From contig NW_020167528.1 in assembly GCF_001641265.1 (NCBI RefSeq), positions 1,347,184 to 1,411,183 of the forward strand: a DNA stretch of 64,000 nucleotides, written 5' to 3'. Origin of the DNA: Pseudogymnoascus destructans (taxonomy: Eukaryota; Ascomycota; Leotiomycetes; Thelebolales; Thelebolaceae). Position 1 is the stretch's first letter; every line of letters starts with the position of its first letter. The notes below the pieces were generated by a model that saw only the letters and a program-made list of their open reading frames with translations, did not search any database and had not been told where the DNA came from. Positions 40,607 through 51,740 of this stretch are shown piece by piece. A program made the position numbers and the translations under genes.

Positions 40607-40805
40607 ATGTCACTCCCATTGAGAGAAAAGAAGATGTCTTCAAACACTCGTCTACAACGAGAAATTGACACAGGCCATACATCAATTGAATCATTTATTC
40701 TACCTAAAAATATAATTGATTCTGATATAAGAACAATTACTGAGAAAAACCGACTTTTAAGCTGGGCCAATGCCTTTAACCTAGCTAAATATGAAGCTGA
40801 AAGGT
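40607..40805 (+). pseudogene. Possible first exon of the Cys-rich multi-exon gene
   Basis: Starts MSLPLREKKMSSNTRLQREI and ends LLSWANAFNLAKYEAE with two bases (AG) of the next codon, followed by a GTAATA donor-like site. The first surviving exon at 37281 needs exactly two bases before its first base; the pair would give a serine and lead into QRRTAYLARW. Phase and sense fit, so this may be the missing 5' exon of the same family, from another copy. A pogo element (40834) is inserted 29 bp into the presumed intron. The connection is inference. Confidence 0.45.
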
Positions 40806-40833
40806 AATATATTACTATATTTACTTATATATA

Positions 40834-42683
40834 ACGTACATGTATAACGAACTGGCCAAACAAGCGAACCGGCCAAAATATTGCGACCACAATACCCCCA
40901 ACTAAATGCTAAATTACTCAACAACAAAACATGCCCCAGAAAAATGATGAAAGCTTGACGCTAGCTATCCAAGCTATACAAAGCGACCCAAAGTTACGTC
41001 CTCGAGTTGCTGCTAAGATTTATTCTGTTGACCACCACAAGCTAGGTCGTCGTTTATTAGGCATACCTTCACGACGTGATATTCAAGCCAACTTACAGAA
41101 ATTAACTAACTTAGAGGAATCAGTCCTTGTTCAATATATACTCAACCTAGCTACCAAAGGGTTTCCTCCTCAGTTGTCTATTGTTGCAGATATGGCGAAT
41201 CGACTACTTGAAACACGCGACGCACCATGCGTTGGATCGCGTTGGGCTTCAAACTTTGTTAAGTGGCGTGTAGAGCTCCGGAGATGCTTCCAGTGCAAAT
41301 AGGACAACCAGAGGGCTAAGTGTGAAGATCCAGAACTTATACGTGGCTGGTTTGAGCTTGTGCGTAACACAATTGCGAAATATGGTATCCATGAAGCAGA
41401 TATCTACAACTTTGATGAGACTGGGTTTATGATGGGTGTTATCTCAGCTGCTACTGTTGTAACAAGCTCAGACGGGCAGGCAAAAGCAAAGAAGGTACAG
41501 CCTGGCAATCGGGAATGGGTTACAGTAATCCAAGGCGTTAGTTCTCAGGGTTGGGCAGTGCCGTCATTCGTCATTGTTGCAGGCAAAAACCACCTTGCAT
41601 CTTGGTATGAGAATAGTGGATTTCCAAGCCATTGGGTAATTGCTGTTACTGAAAATGGCTGGACTACAAACGAGAGAGGCATGGATTGGATTCAGCATTT
41701 TGAGAAGCACACAAAGCTGCAGAGTGTTGGTGGTTATCGCTTATTAGTCCTTGATGGTCATGAGAGCCACGACTCGGACAAGTTTGAGGAGTACTGCAAA
41801 GAACACAACATTATAACTCTCTGTATGCCCGCTCATTCCTCTCATCTACTCCAGCCACTTGATGTTGGCTGTTTTAGCCCATTAAAAAGGGCTTATGGTC
41901 GGCAAATTGAAGATATGATGTGGGCTCATATTTCTCATATTACTAAGGATGACTTCTTTCCTGCCTTCTACACTGCATTTAACATTGCAATGACAGAAAG
42001 CAACATTCAAGGAGGCTTCCGGGGTGCTGGAATACTCACATTCGACCCTGAGAGTGTTACACTTGATCTTAAGTTAAAGACACCAACGCCTCCAAGCTCC
42101 CGCCCGGGTACTGCTCAACCTTGGGTTTCCCAAACACCAAACAACCCAATTGAAGTCTCATCACAGTCTACCTTCATTAAAAACCGAATTGCGCATCATC
42201 AAAATAGCTCTCCAACCTCAATCTATACAGCTGTTAACCAGTTTACAAAAGGTACATCGCAAATAATGCATCAATTAGCATTGTTGAAGGCGGAGAACCA
42301 AAACCTGCAACAGGCAAATGAAGTGCTAAGCAAGCGCCGGAGAGCTAAAAAAACACGATTACAGCAAGGAGGATCACTTAGTCAACAGGTAGCACAGGAG
42401 CTACAGGACGAGAGGGATGTTGTACAGCAAGTGGAGCAAGAAATAAGGGCGAGTAGTGGTCGGAAGCCAAGGGAAGAAACCCATGCACGTCGCTGTAGCA
42501 AGTGTGGTGGGACTGGACATAATGCGCACACTTGTCAGATTGTAATAGACACATCTGAGGAAGAGGACTCCGAGTAGTTTCAATTGATTTCTAGTGTTGT
42601 GGTGGATTTATCGCAATTCCTGTATTGTGGTCGCGATATTTTGGCCGGTTCGCTTGTTTGGCCGGTTCGTTATACATGTACGT
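40834..42683 (+). mobile_element. pogo-C: Fot1/pogo transposon with TA duplication (1850 bp)
   Basis: TA at 40832-40833 and 42684-42685. TIRs of about 43 bp: ACGTACATGTATAACGAACT...CGAACCGGCC at the left and its inverse at the right end. Each TIR has an internal doubled AAGCGAAC-type motif. The transposase inside has one in-frame stop. Confidence 0.93.
40931..42577 (+). pseudogene. pogo-C transposase with one in-frame TAG
   Basis: The frame starts MPQKNDESLTLAIQAIQSDP and would be 548 codons, interrupted only by TAG at 41300-41302 after FQCK. N-terminal helix-turn-helix (RVAAKIYSVDHHKLGRRLLG) and CENP-B-like part precede the stop. After it come the first Asp in YNFDETGFMMGV, the second in LVLDGHESHDSD, the third in LLQPLDVGCFSPLKRAYG, a coiled coil and a CCHC knuckle CSKCGGTGHNAHTC near the C-terminus, ending EEEDSE. 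The zinc knuckle at the end is shared with the fragment at 18963. Everything but the one codon looks functional, so this is a very young pseudogene. Confidence 0.92.
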
Positions 42684-42925
42684 TAGGTGCTAAAGGTATA
42701 ATAGTAAGAAATACGTCGGTCCTATTGAGGAATCCTATAAACTTGTTATTCCAAATGAGCCAAAAAGGAAAAGGGACAACGCAGACAAAGAAGCCGGAAG
42801 GGTCATTGACAACTAGGAAAACCAGAGAGTAGACAAAGAAGCTGAAAGGGTCGTTGACAACGAGGAAAACCAGAGAGTAGGGTCCTTGCCTACTATAGTT
42901 CAGCGACCTCGGCTACTCTACTTAC
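42684..42925 (+). other. Right flank of pogo-C with a doubled coding-like unit
   Basis: Two tandem units of about 51 bp (GACAAAGAAGC(C/T)G(G/A)AAGGGTC...ACCAGAGAGTAG) lie near 42782-42880. In one frame they read KKPEGSLTTRKTRE and a stop. They might be exon remnants of the gene whose first exon lies at 40607; unproven. Confidence 0.4.
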
Positions 42926-43107
42926 TGTAATGGTGGGTGCACCAGATGTGAGAATCTAGCCACCCAAGGAAGGGATGATTTTACTAAGACAACACACTGT
43001 CTTAGGAAACAGAGCCAAAGGGTGTAGCTTAGACTATTCCACAACGCAGCAATCAGGTGTATGATGTAGTGGAGTGGTTTAGACAAGTTGTACAAATGTT
43101 GAGTCTG
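42926..43107 (-). mobile_element. LTR-X 3' fragment, reverse orientation
   Basis: TGTAATGGTGGGTGCACC... identical in type to the start of the copy at 10335, cut off at GTTGAGTCT after about 180 bp, where an integrase fragment begins. Confidence 0.85.
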
Positions 43108-43405
43108 CCACAAGGATAGAGTCATAAGGGGTAGCACCCCCTTTTGGGATAGAAGGAGGCAACTTGACTATAAAGTCAATGGATATGGAGTCCCATGGGC
43201 GTTCTGGTATAGGTAGAGGCTGCAAGAGGCCGTAGGGCTTTTGCTGTGTAGGTTTGTTCAAGTTGCAAGTAGTGCAAGAAGATATATAGTCTTGAAGAGT
43301 AGTCCTTAGATGAGTTCCAGTATACGGACACCAGTGTCTGAATACTAAGCGAACGACATCGCGGACACCCCTGGATTTGTAAGTGGTTATATAAGTAAAC
43401 CCCAA
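43108..43405 (-). pseudogene. Gypsy integrase fragment
   Basis: The minus-strand frame contains the integrase zinc-finger half and the start of the core: WCPYTGTHLRTTLQDYISSC, CTTCNLNKPTQQKPYGLLQP, WDSISIDFIVKLPPS. It ends at the LTR-X junction. It differs from gypsy-1, -2 and -3 integrases, so it is a fourth gypsy family. Confidence 0.85.
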
Positions 43406-43975
43406 CTACCAAACCGCTCCAACAACCCCGGAATCATAAAACGGGCCAAATTGATAAAGTGATTCATAGTAAGAATACCCCTCTTTCTACTTGCCTTATT
43501 CCTCTTCGTACTTTTCCTTTCTTCTTATAATATCAACTTCTTCAACTCCTACTTCAACTATCACCAATTACAATGTCTTCCTACCTTACTACAACTGCCT
43601 CTCCCTGAAGTCAACTTTGTCTTGGCTGAGTTTAACATCCCTGAATGTCATGTTCACCCCCGGGTAGTTGAATTCAATGACAAGGCAGATAACACCAAGA
43701 AGATGGCTACCTACACCAACAGAATGAAGGCAGCTAGCTATGACCAACAGACCATTCAAATGTTGGTTAAGGAATCCCTGGAAGGTGATACCATTTCTGA
43801 AGGAGTGAAGGGGATGAGGCAGAAGGGTGCTGTTGTTCTGTTGAGTGGTGATTGGGAGAGGAATGTGGGAAACTCGGCTTCTCCTGATGAGAAGAAGCTC
43901 CATGTCCAGCTTCTCTTCTTGAAAGAGAGAAAAGTAAGTCATTTATCTTAACTTCTTTATAATACTAATATAGAA
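43406..43975 (+). other. Unassigned stretch with an open frame of over 110 codons
   Basis: A frame without ATG start covers about 43580-43951: LPLPEVNFVLAEFNIPECHV, VVEFNDKADNTKKMATYTNR, ending FLKERKVSHLS. It is protein-like (charged, balanced), but I recognise no family. It could be an exon of a host gene cut by gypsy-3, or a transposon-derived piece. A GTAAGT donor-like site follows FLKERK at about 43932. Confidence 0.35.
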
Positions 43976-46198
43976 TAGGTCTCAAAATGGACCAAGCAAA
44001 GGTCACAGCAGTGTTGGAATGGCCAACACCAACCATGGTCAAAGAAGTACAAGCCTTCTTAGGCTTTGCCAACTTCTACCGGAGGTTTATTATGGGATAT
44101 TCCAAGGTAGCTCAACCACTCACAGAGCTTACAAGGAAAGACCTTACATTCAAATAGACAAGCAAGGCAGAGGCTGCTTTTCAGGAACTTAAGACGAAGT
44201 TCACAGAAGCATCTATCCTAGTCACATTCGACCCTGCAAAGAGGATTGTCCTCGAAACGGTCTCCTCTGACTTCGCGATTGGAGCCTATCTAAGTCAGCC
44301 ACACAAAGACAAGAAGCTTAAGCCAGTTGCATATTACTCTAGAAAACTGTCACCCGCGGAGCTCAACTACGACATCCACGACAAGGAGCTAATAGCTATT
44401 GTCATTGCTTTTGAGCAATAGCGAGTATATCTTGAGGGATCAACCTACCCTGTGCAGGTATGGACGGATCATAAGAATCTCATATACTTCACCACAACCA
44501 AGGTTCTAAACCGCAGACAAGTCCGATGGGCAGAGACACTCGCAGCCTACAACTTCATGATTACATATCGCAAGGGCTCTGAGAACGCAAGAGCCGACAC
44601 TCTTAGCAGAAGGACCGACTACATCGGCCCTAAAGAAGAAAGACCTGGAGCTATATTGAAGAAGACAGACGCAGGAATGAAATACAATGAGTTGCTAGAC
44701 ACTATTGCCACTGTGGAGAACTCGGAGTTGGAGAAAAGACTCAAGAAAGCTTATGCAACAGACGAATGTGCAAAGCGAGTCTTAATAAAAACTGAAGGCG
44801 ACTTCGCTATCGATGAACAAGGATTGATCCGATTCAAAGGATTAGTGTATGTCCCAAACAAAATGAGACGCCCGCTAGTGCAAGAACAACACTCGCTACC
44901 AGGACACGGCCATCAGGGAGTAACACGCACCTTCGAACGAATCACCCGACACTACTACTTCCCAGGTATGAGGAAGAAGGTGGGAACGGTAGTAAGAGAG
45001 TGCGACATTTGCAGCAAATCAAAATCCAATAGGTACTTGCCATATGGACAGCTGAAATCTACTCCAGTACCAACAGGAGCGTGGAAATCTATAGCTTTGG
45101 ACTTCATTGTCAAGCTACCACCCTCTCGGGACCCGTTAACAGGAGTAGTATTTGATGCCATCCTGGTTATTACGGAAAGACTCACAAAATATGGAATTTT
45201 TGTGCCATATTTAGAAGCTAGCGATGCTGAAGCACTCGCATACACCTTCCTTCGAGTCATACTAGCCGATCACGGATTACCAGAAGAAATCATCTCGGAC
45301 AGAGACAAGCTTTTTACATTGAAATTTTGGAAATCTTTAATGGCACTTTTGGGAACAAATCATAAGCTATCAACAGCTTTCCATCCCCAAACAGACAGTC
45401 AAACAGAAAGACTGAATCAAACCCTTGAACAATACCTACGGAGTTATGTCAACCACCAACAAGACAATTGGGTTCAGATATTACCCATCGCACAGTTCGC
45501 ATATAACAGCGTGATGACTGAAGCAACAAAAGTCTCACCGTTCTTTGCCAATTACGGCTATCAGCCAGAGGCATATAGACAACCACAACCAGATGAATCA
45601 AGAGCAGAACAAGCTATGATCGCCATGGAACAACTCAAATCGTTCCATGAACAACTTGCGACAGACATCCAATTCTTAAATGAACGATCTGCCGCATATG
45701 CAAACAAGAAGCGCAGTATGGAACCTGCCTTCAAGGAGGGGGATAAAGTATATCTACTCCGGAAACACATCAAAACAAAATGACCAAGTACGAAGTTGGA
45801 CTTCAAGAAATTGGGACCATTCAAAATATTGAATAAAGTCAGCTCAGTTAATTACAGACTGCAGCTACCCAAGAAGTCTAGACTACACCCGGTATTTCAT
45901 GTCTTACTATTGTAACCAGCAAGAGGAAACACCCCGATTGCGACCGATACAGAACTACAACCAGAAAATGAGATCATTGAATATGAAGTCGAAGCGATCC
46001 TAGTAGGATGCAAAGAAGAGTTTTTGATCAAATGGAAAGGTTATGAACCTACGGACAATTCATGGGAAACGGTAGGAAACCTTAGCTGTCCAGAGCTGCT
46101 GGAGGCATTTCACCGTCGACACCCCAACGTTCAAAGAAGCCAGGAGACAGGACTGCGAAGAAGTCCTGGTCAGGGGCTACGCCCTCAGAGACAGTAGT
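43976..46198 (+). pseudogene. gypsy-3 Pol remnant (RT-RNase H-INT-chromodomain)
   Basis: The long open part 44452-45783 carries WTDHKNLIYFTTTK (RNase H), the integrase zinc finger (HSLPGHGHQGVTRTF...CDICSKSK) and core (ILADHGLPEEIISDRDKLF, HPQTDSQTERLN), and the chromodomain follows near 45980-46130. In-frame stops are TAG near 44156 and 44418 (both in place of Trp), TGA at 45781 (in place of Arg) and TAA near 45914. The Trp-to-stop changes fit C-to-T at CpA on the other strand, the Arg-to-stop change fits CpG deamination. In RNase H it keeps the frame that gypsy-1 has lost. Confidence 0.92.
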
Positions 46199-46615
46199 GG
46201 GAGGGGTGTGCAAGAGAGTCCCTTTGGCCTCTGCCTCCCTACGCTCCTTTTCCTCCACTTCATCTAGCTCGTCCATGGTTTTTAGACCATGACGAAGCAT
46301 GTCCTTAGCACGGAAACGAAACAAGCACTGTTGTTGACGAAGTCAAAGGATCTTGGCCATCGCTGCCTCCTCCTCTGCTTGCAAATGATGCTCCTCACGT
46401 TCTATCTTGTCCCAGTCGCTAATAGAAGGACCACAAGCATCACACCGTGCATTGACGCGAATACATTCACTACAGCGTTTCGAATCGTCAGAAACAACAC
46501 ACTTCAAGTGTTTCTTTTCGCAACGGTTACAAGAAGGCATCTCGAAGCCAGTAGCCAATATCCTTTGGGAAAGAGCAAGACGTTCTTTTATTTTGGTATG
46601 TTTGGAAGAAGACAT
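46082..46615 (-). pseudogene. Antisense Zn2Cys6-like gene of gypsy-3, one TGA
   Basis: Counterpart of 17825-18391: starts MSSSKHTKIKERLALSQRIL, then CX2CX6CX8CX2CX6C with a further Cys (SCNRCEKKHLKC...RCSECIRVNARCDAC), a charged helix (DWDKIEREEHHLQAEEEA), RAKDMLRHGLKTMDELDEVE and an end around DGEMPPAALDS. One in-frame TGA (46343-46345) stands where gypsy-1 reads Arg. The protein is otherwise diverged but keeps spacing, order and length (177 codons), which supports it as a real accessory gene. The last residues overlap pol antisense, so similarity there may reflect pol. Confidence 0.7.
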
Positions 46616-46726
46616 GGTTAAAGCCTGACTGTCTATGGACAGTGGTGGGCGCCACCCTACCTAAGTAGTCAGCATACTACTTAATCACCAAGACCTAGGT
46701 ACTAGGCCTATTAGGGGGAGACCTAG

Positions 46727-47176
46727 TGTTACGGCTAGTGCTAGTGCTATGGCTAGCGCTTACGGCTGCAACCTCACATGATGGATAACATTGGATATCA
46801 TGGATATTATGTTATCCATGTTATCCACAGCGATCCACAGAATGTCATGTGATGGATAAACATTGGATATCATGGATATTATGTTATCCATGTTATCCAC
46901 GGGGATCCACGGAATATCAGGTGATGGATAACATTGGATATCATGGATATTATGTTATCCATGTTATCCACGGATATCCCTTTGGCACGACGCCACTATA
47001 TAAGTAGATAGTATTTCCTTAGATAGGAGCTTTGTGGTCAACTCAATATAGTATTCTGTACAATACTGTAACGTGTTACTTGGAAAGCCTTTCTGTCTAA
47101 TCCCCTGCCTCCTCTGTCAAGTCAACCTTACGCAAGAAACCTCTGTGTCTTCTATCGTTTAGAAGTCAGCGTTACA
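46727..47176 (+). repeat. gypsy-3 3' LTR (450 bp)
   Basis: Starts TGTTACGGCTAG and ends GCGTTACA. The 3' half (CCACTATATAAGTAG onward) is similar to the gypsy-1 LTR, but U3 is different and holds three tandem copies of a roughly 62-bp palindrome-rich unit (GTGATGGATAACATTGGATA...). Confidence 0.9.
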
Positions 47177-47883
47177 ATAAGGGTGCGCAAGTGGTTAACA
47201 CCACCACAGCGATGGTGCGCAGGTAGCGGGTAGCGAGCGCAGTCATACGGTGGATAGGATGGGCTGGGAAAGAGGGATAGGCAGAGACTTGGATTTAGGA
47301 GGACTTAGCAGGGGCGTTATACTGGTGGCATAAACACTGCACAGCAGAAGGGGCATGTTGGAACTACGTTCCTAGATGTACGCTGCACAGTGTAGCTTGT
47401 ATACTGGCTATATGTATATATAGGGCTTCGCACCCATAGTTTACTCAATCAAGTCGTCAAACTCCAATTATGTGTTCAACAGACCAGCCTGATGACTGGA
47501 GCCTAAATAAATAAACAGATGAAATAGGGACTATGACTGTGTTAAACAGGGCATGGGGGATTATAGACTTTCTGTCCATTGCCGCCATTGTCTTTGAATA
47601 TGGCCTGCTGCTCGTGAAATTTGGGATTATGAAATCTCAATAACTCAAGAATGAGTTTCAAAAGCTAAGGTGCTTCACGCGCGATGACCCTCCCCGACAT
47701 TCCATGCCTCACCAATCCCACTCATAGTTTTAACCTCCACTGCTTCCATCCCCCACCCTCAGATCAACCAGCTCTCCCACTGTACATCCCACCATGCCCT
47801 CATGCACCATCCTCAGAGCAACCGCTTCGAATTCAAATCAAAGGTCCACTGCTAGCTCTTCAGAAGCTCCTTCCAGGGGTATC
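47177..47883. other. Spacer between gypsy-3 and the 47.9-kb gene
   Basis: No gene recognised. It should hold the promoter of the rightward gene. Confidence 0.4.
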
Positions 47884-48395
47884 ATGGCACGTCCCGCACG
47901 ACTCCCTGAATTTCCGTTGCCCGGCGGCCCTGAGCTAGCGAAGCTGGCATTTCAGAAAATATACCACCGGGATATAGGGCCTGACATCGCTGGGGACATG
48001 GTAGTGCAGGATGAATACAAAGGTTGGTTGGTAAAGGCTAGACCGATAGTGTAGGTAATTATCTTACAAGCTTCTTCTCTCCAAGAGCCTATGCTGACAC
48101 TTCCTTGTACTATAGCATGATTGATTACTATGGGGTTACATTCGACCACATTGTCCCGACCGACGACACCGATCCAGAAGTCCTGCAAATTAATATTGTT
48201 GAAATCGAAGATGATGGAGGCGTATATGCAAACAAGTATAGCCCTTTTGATATCGACCCGGCGGAATATATTGGGAAGAAAGTGCTTGCTGTGCCGAAGT
48301 GCTGTCAGAAAAGGAAGGGGACGACGGATCGGCAGAGGATTAATGATGCGGTGAATGCTAGGGATGGGAGGGTTGATGATACGATTTATAAGTGA
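47884..48395 (+). CDS. Unrecognised small protein, two exons (148 aa)
   Basis: Exons 47884-48050 and 48116-48395 with a 65-nt intron (GTAGGT donor, GCTGAC branch site, CTATAG acceptor). Joined it starts MARPARLPEFPLPGGPELAK and runs through QDEYKGWLVKARPIVMIDYY across the junction, GVTFDHIVPTDDTDPEVLQ, and a basic end (CCQKRKGTTDRQRINDAVNA). The frame is open upstream to 47794 with another ATG, so a 178-aa form is possible. No domain recognised. In-frame splicing and balanced composition support a true gene on an island between transposons. Confidence 0.6.
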
Positions 48396-49348
48396 TATGC
48401 TAAGAGGGATGGGAAATGAAATGTGAATGGGATGGCAGTGAAATGGGTCGGAGTTTTGGGATTAGGCAGCGAATTGCTGTTCGCTCGGTTTCTTTTCTTG
48501 GGCCTCTGGTTGGTTGCAATTCATTTATTACTCTCTAGCTAATCGTCTTCTTCATCCACCTAAAACCTCTTCAAAAACCCCCCCAGCAACGTTTCGGGCC
48601 TTCCGATGCTGTCGGCATTTTCGCGTCGGTAACTTCGAATTCACAAGGCGATGCCCCGACGAAGGGAGGCGGTTCAAGAGGAGGGGGATGTGTCGCATGC
48701 CTGATAAGTCCTGCTGTCTCTATAGGTTGGCACACAGGTCTTAGGGATGGAACACCAGTCCCTTCTAGTCTCGGCTACTACATGACCACAACTGAAATGG
48801 TCCGTGTATATGGTACAGATCTTCGAAAATGTTTATTAGATGAGGTTTCAGGAGGGATTGAAAAATGACATTCGATGTGGAATTGGAAACCTGAAGATCA
48901 GAGATGGGTTTGCAAGCAGTTCCGTAACTTGTATGTGGGGGATCGGTTGATTTTTTGAGCTTGAATGGACAGTGAGGTGGTAAAAGATGAGGCAGATCGA
49001 TTGCAGAAGTCACGAAGAGGAAGAAAGAGAGAATCATCGACTCCTTACATACTCGCATCTTTGCCCAACGTCTGCACCAGCCGCTTATAGCCTTGATTCA
49101 ACAGTTGCATACATAGAGCCAACTCTGCTGCCTAAATTCACCGACGAAGCTCCCATAAAATTTGACTTTGCAATATGCGACTCGTTGAATCTGGTCGCGT
49201 TGACATATTTCGTGGCTGTTAAATGCGGCACCGCATTGGTCCATGTGATGGTGGTTGCAGTCCCATATCTATGGAATCAGTCACGAAAAGATCGTCCGTC
49301 CACGAGTGTAGGTCAAGCTGCGAAGCGTTTAATGTGTATACACGAGTA
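48396..49348. other. Spacer, nothing recognised
   Basis: Includes the 3' region of the 47.9-kb gene. Open frames on both strands (for example 48987-49511) run into the pogo-B TIR and show no motif. Confidence 0.4.
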
Positions 49349-51534
49349 CAGTCAAATGCTGCTAAGACGATGTTTGGTTAGCAGATATATTCAATTGTGC
49401 GATATATTTTCTCGCACCGAATCAAAACACCATATATTGTCCGATATTCAAGATAATCGTCATTCTGCCTCCAATTATCGTATTATCCATCAACCAATGT
49501 GTGTTTCTTGACCTTCAGAATGCCTCGAAAGCAGCCTATTCTACTCGAACAACGCCATGCCCTTCGTGCCTGGGCTCAGAAACAACATCAAAAGCCAACT
49601 CAAAAGCAGTGTATCGAATGGTTCCTCCAGCAATATAACCACAAACTTAGCCAGTCGACAGTCTCTGAGTCTCTCAGCCATCACTTTGACAGCCTTGACG
49701 AAGCTCAACAATGGGTGGTATATGGAGATGGAATAAGAAGGCTTGGATGAATACAACTATTATGGGCGAATGACTTGAGGCATTCATCACATATTGGCAC
49801 TCGAGAAGTTCTATTTACAATGGATAACTTTACAGCACATGCTGCTGCTCTTGAGCTTTACCCCCCTCCTTCAAATATTCATATTTGTTGGCTACCAGCT
49901 AACAGTACCAGTCAATATCAGCTTCTTGATCAAGTGTCATACTGACATTCGTTGCACTCAGTTTGCTATCAAACTCAAGAGCAAACTTAGAAATCTCCTC
50001 CTCAAACCTACAAGTCAACATACATATCTTGGCTTATCACATCAACAACAGAAGCAATACTACTCAACGATTGCTGCAAACTCTTCTACTACATCTGTTT
50101 ATGCTACATACATCACGGCATATCATTTGGACACTCATTGAACAAGTTATTAAGAAAATCTCCTCCTTAAGGGGGTGGGCCAATACTACCACATGGCATA
50201 TCTCTACCAACTAGAGGCCTAGGAACCTGAACGATAGCTCTAGAAGCTTCTACAACCCTCTATGATTCATTACACGTCATCGCTCCTTAGTTACCCACAA
50301 GATTGGTTAAGTTATGACATAATTTGTCTATAGGTACTCTGACCTTGGACCTCCTTTTCACTTCCTATAGGCTAGGAACCCAAGAGATGGTTCTATGGGA
50401 TTCTCTTACGTTCACTACATGATTAGCAAGCTAGTTGTGGGTCGCACTTGATTTCTAATACATTTACCAAGCCTGGTTAGTCATGGAAAGTCATGGAAAA
50501 TGAGAGAACTACACTCCTTTGGCATAAATAGGATTGCCCTTTCCTTAAGAAAGGGCAAGCAGGCAATACAGTAAATCGACTAGCACATACTTCTACGTCT
50601 TTTCCAAGCTTCCAAGCATTGATCTTGTTATTCTCTGTTTTTGAAAAGTCAGTGAGGTGCTAACCTCTGACTTACCCCTGAGTTCTCAGACTCAACATTT
50701 GTTGCAACTTGTCTAAACCACTTCACCACATCATACACCTGATTGCTGCGTTGTGGAATAGTCTAAGCTACAACCCTTTGGCTCTGTTTCCTAAGACAGT
50801 GTGTTGTCTTAGTAAATTCATCCCTTCCTTGGGTGGCTAGATTCTCATATCTGGTGCACCCACCATTACATCAAGGTATCATTCAATCTTTCAAAGCTTA
50901 TTATCGATGACAATGGCTTGAAGCCTTTGACAACAATCAAAATCCTATGGATACAATGAATCTACACTTAGCTATTCGATGGATTGTACGAAGCTGGAAC
51001 AACTTGGTTACAAACACAACAATCTACAACTGCTTTCGAAAATCAACACTTATTTCAATGCCAATCTCTCTTCCTACAACTATTACCCCTCTTGGAATCG
51101 GAGAGCTCTATGACAAGGTAATTAGAGCTGGGAACATAAAGATGTCATGGCAATATCAAACTTTCTAAACCCGGAGGAAGAGAAGGATATACAAGATGGG
51201 ATGGAGGAATTGGGACCAGAAGAGGTTTTAAGTGAGGTCTTAGAGGAGCATCTAGGCCAAGGCAGTACCCAAGATGATGACGAAGAGCAGGAGCCGCTAG
51301 AGCAGCCTGTATTTACTATACAGAGTGCTCGTCAAGCTCTACAAGTTCTGATTGGGTTTGCTGAAGGTCAAGATGCTCTCAAGGCAGAGCATTTACAAGG
51401 GTTGGAGCAGTGTTCCCCAAATAGTATTCTAATAGTATTCGGGGTTTTCCCGAATACTCGCTATCTGGGAGTATTCGGCGAATACTCATACAAATCCTCG
51501 CCGAATAGTATTTGAGTATTTTGAGGCTCAACTG
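49349..51534 (+). mobile_element. pogo-B copy, internally deleted and split by a solo LTR
   Basis: Left end CAGTCAAATGCTGCTAAGAC after TA; right end ...GAGGCTCAACTG before TA (51535-51536). The transposase begins MPRKQPILLEQRHALRAWAQ (49518, helix-turn-helix), but the part with the first catalytic Asp is deleted near 49720-49760. The second Asp region (VLFTMDNFTAHAAALELYPP) is present, then the third (STSQYQLLDQ) is interrupted by LTR-X between 49935 and 50870 and resumes GIIQSFKAYYR. The C-terminal part has a one-base shift before MAISNFLNPEEEKDIQDGME. Non-functional. Confidence 0.85.
49935..50870 (+). mobile_element. LTR-X solo LTR (936 bp) with TCAAG duplication
   Basis: Starts TGTCATACTGACATTCG and ends CACCCACCATTACA, flanked by TCAAG at 49930-49934 and 50871-50875. 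TG...CA ends and a 5-bp duplication show it is an LTR left after recombination of a full element. Removing it and one TCAAG restores the pogo-B sequence around LLDQ-GIIQSF. It defines the ends used for the other LTR-X fragments. Confidence 0.95.
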
Positions 51535-51740
51535 TAGTATATAGTAATAAAATATGATAACTGTCTACTTGCTATTATCCTCCTCCTTGTCGCCTATATC
51601 CACCTAAGAAGCTGTGGAACTTCAATCGGATGCGTCCTCGAGGAAAACGACGAGGCCTAGGAGAAGGCTCCTTCCTAGGTCTACGCAAATGTAACCTGCG
51701 AGGACTAGACTTACGAGAACTCCTGGGAGGCACCTAGTTT
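51535..51740. other. Junction stretch before the gypsy protease relic
   Basis: Probably the end of a gypsy gag region (basic, Arg-rich frame near 51600-51720) but without a clear zinc knuckle. Confidence 0.35.

Larger units (their letters stand above)
43976..47176 (+). mobile_element. gypsy-3: 5'-truncated chromovirus with 3' LTR
   Basis: A relative of gypsy-1 that begins abruptly in the reverse transcriptase ([17 protein letters not shown]) and runs through RNase H, integrase and chromodomain to a 450-bp 3' LTR (46727-47176) preceded by a purine tract (TTAGGGGGAGACCTAG). The 5' LTR, gag, protease and most of RT are missing. Confidence 0.92.
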
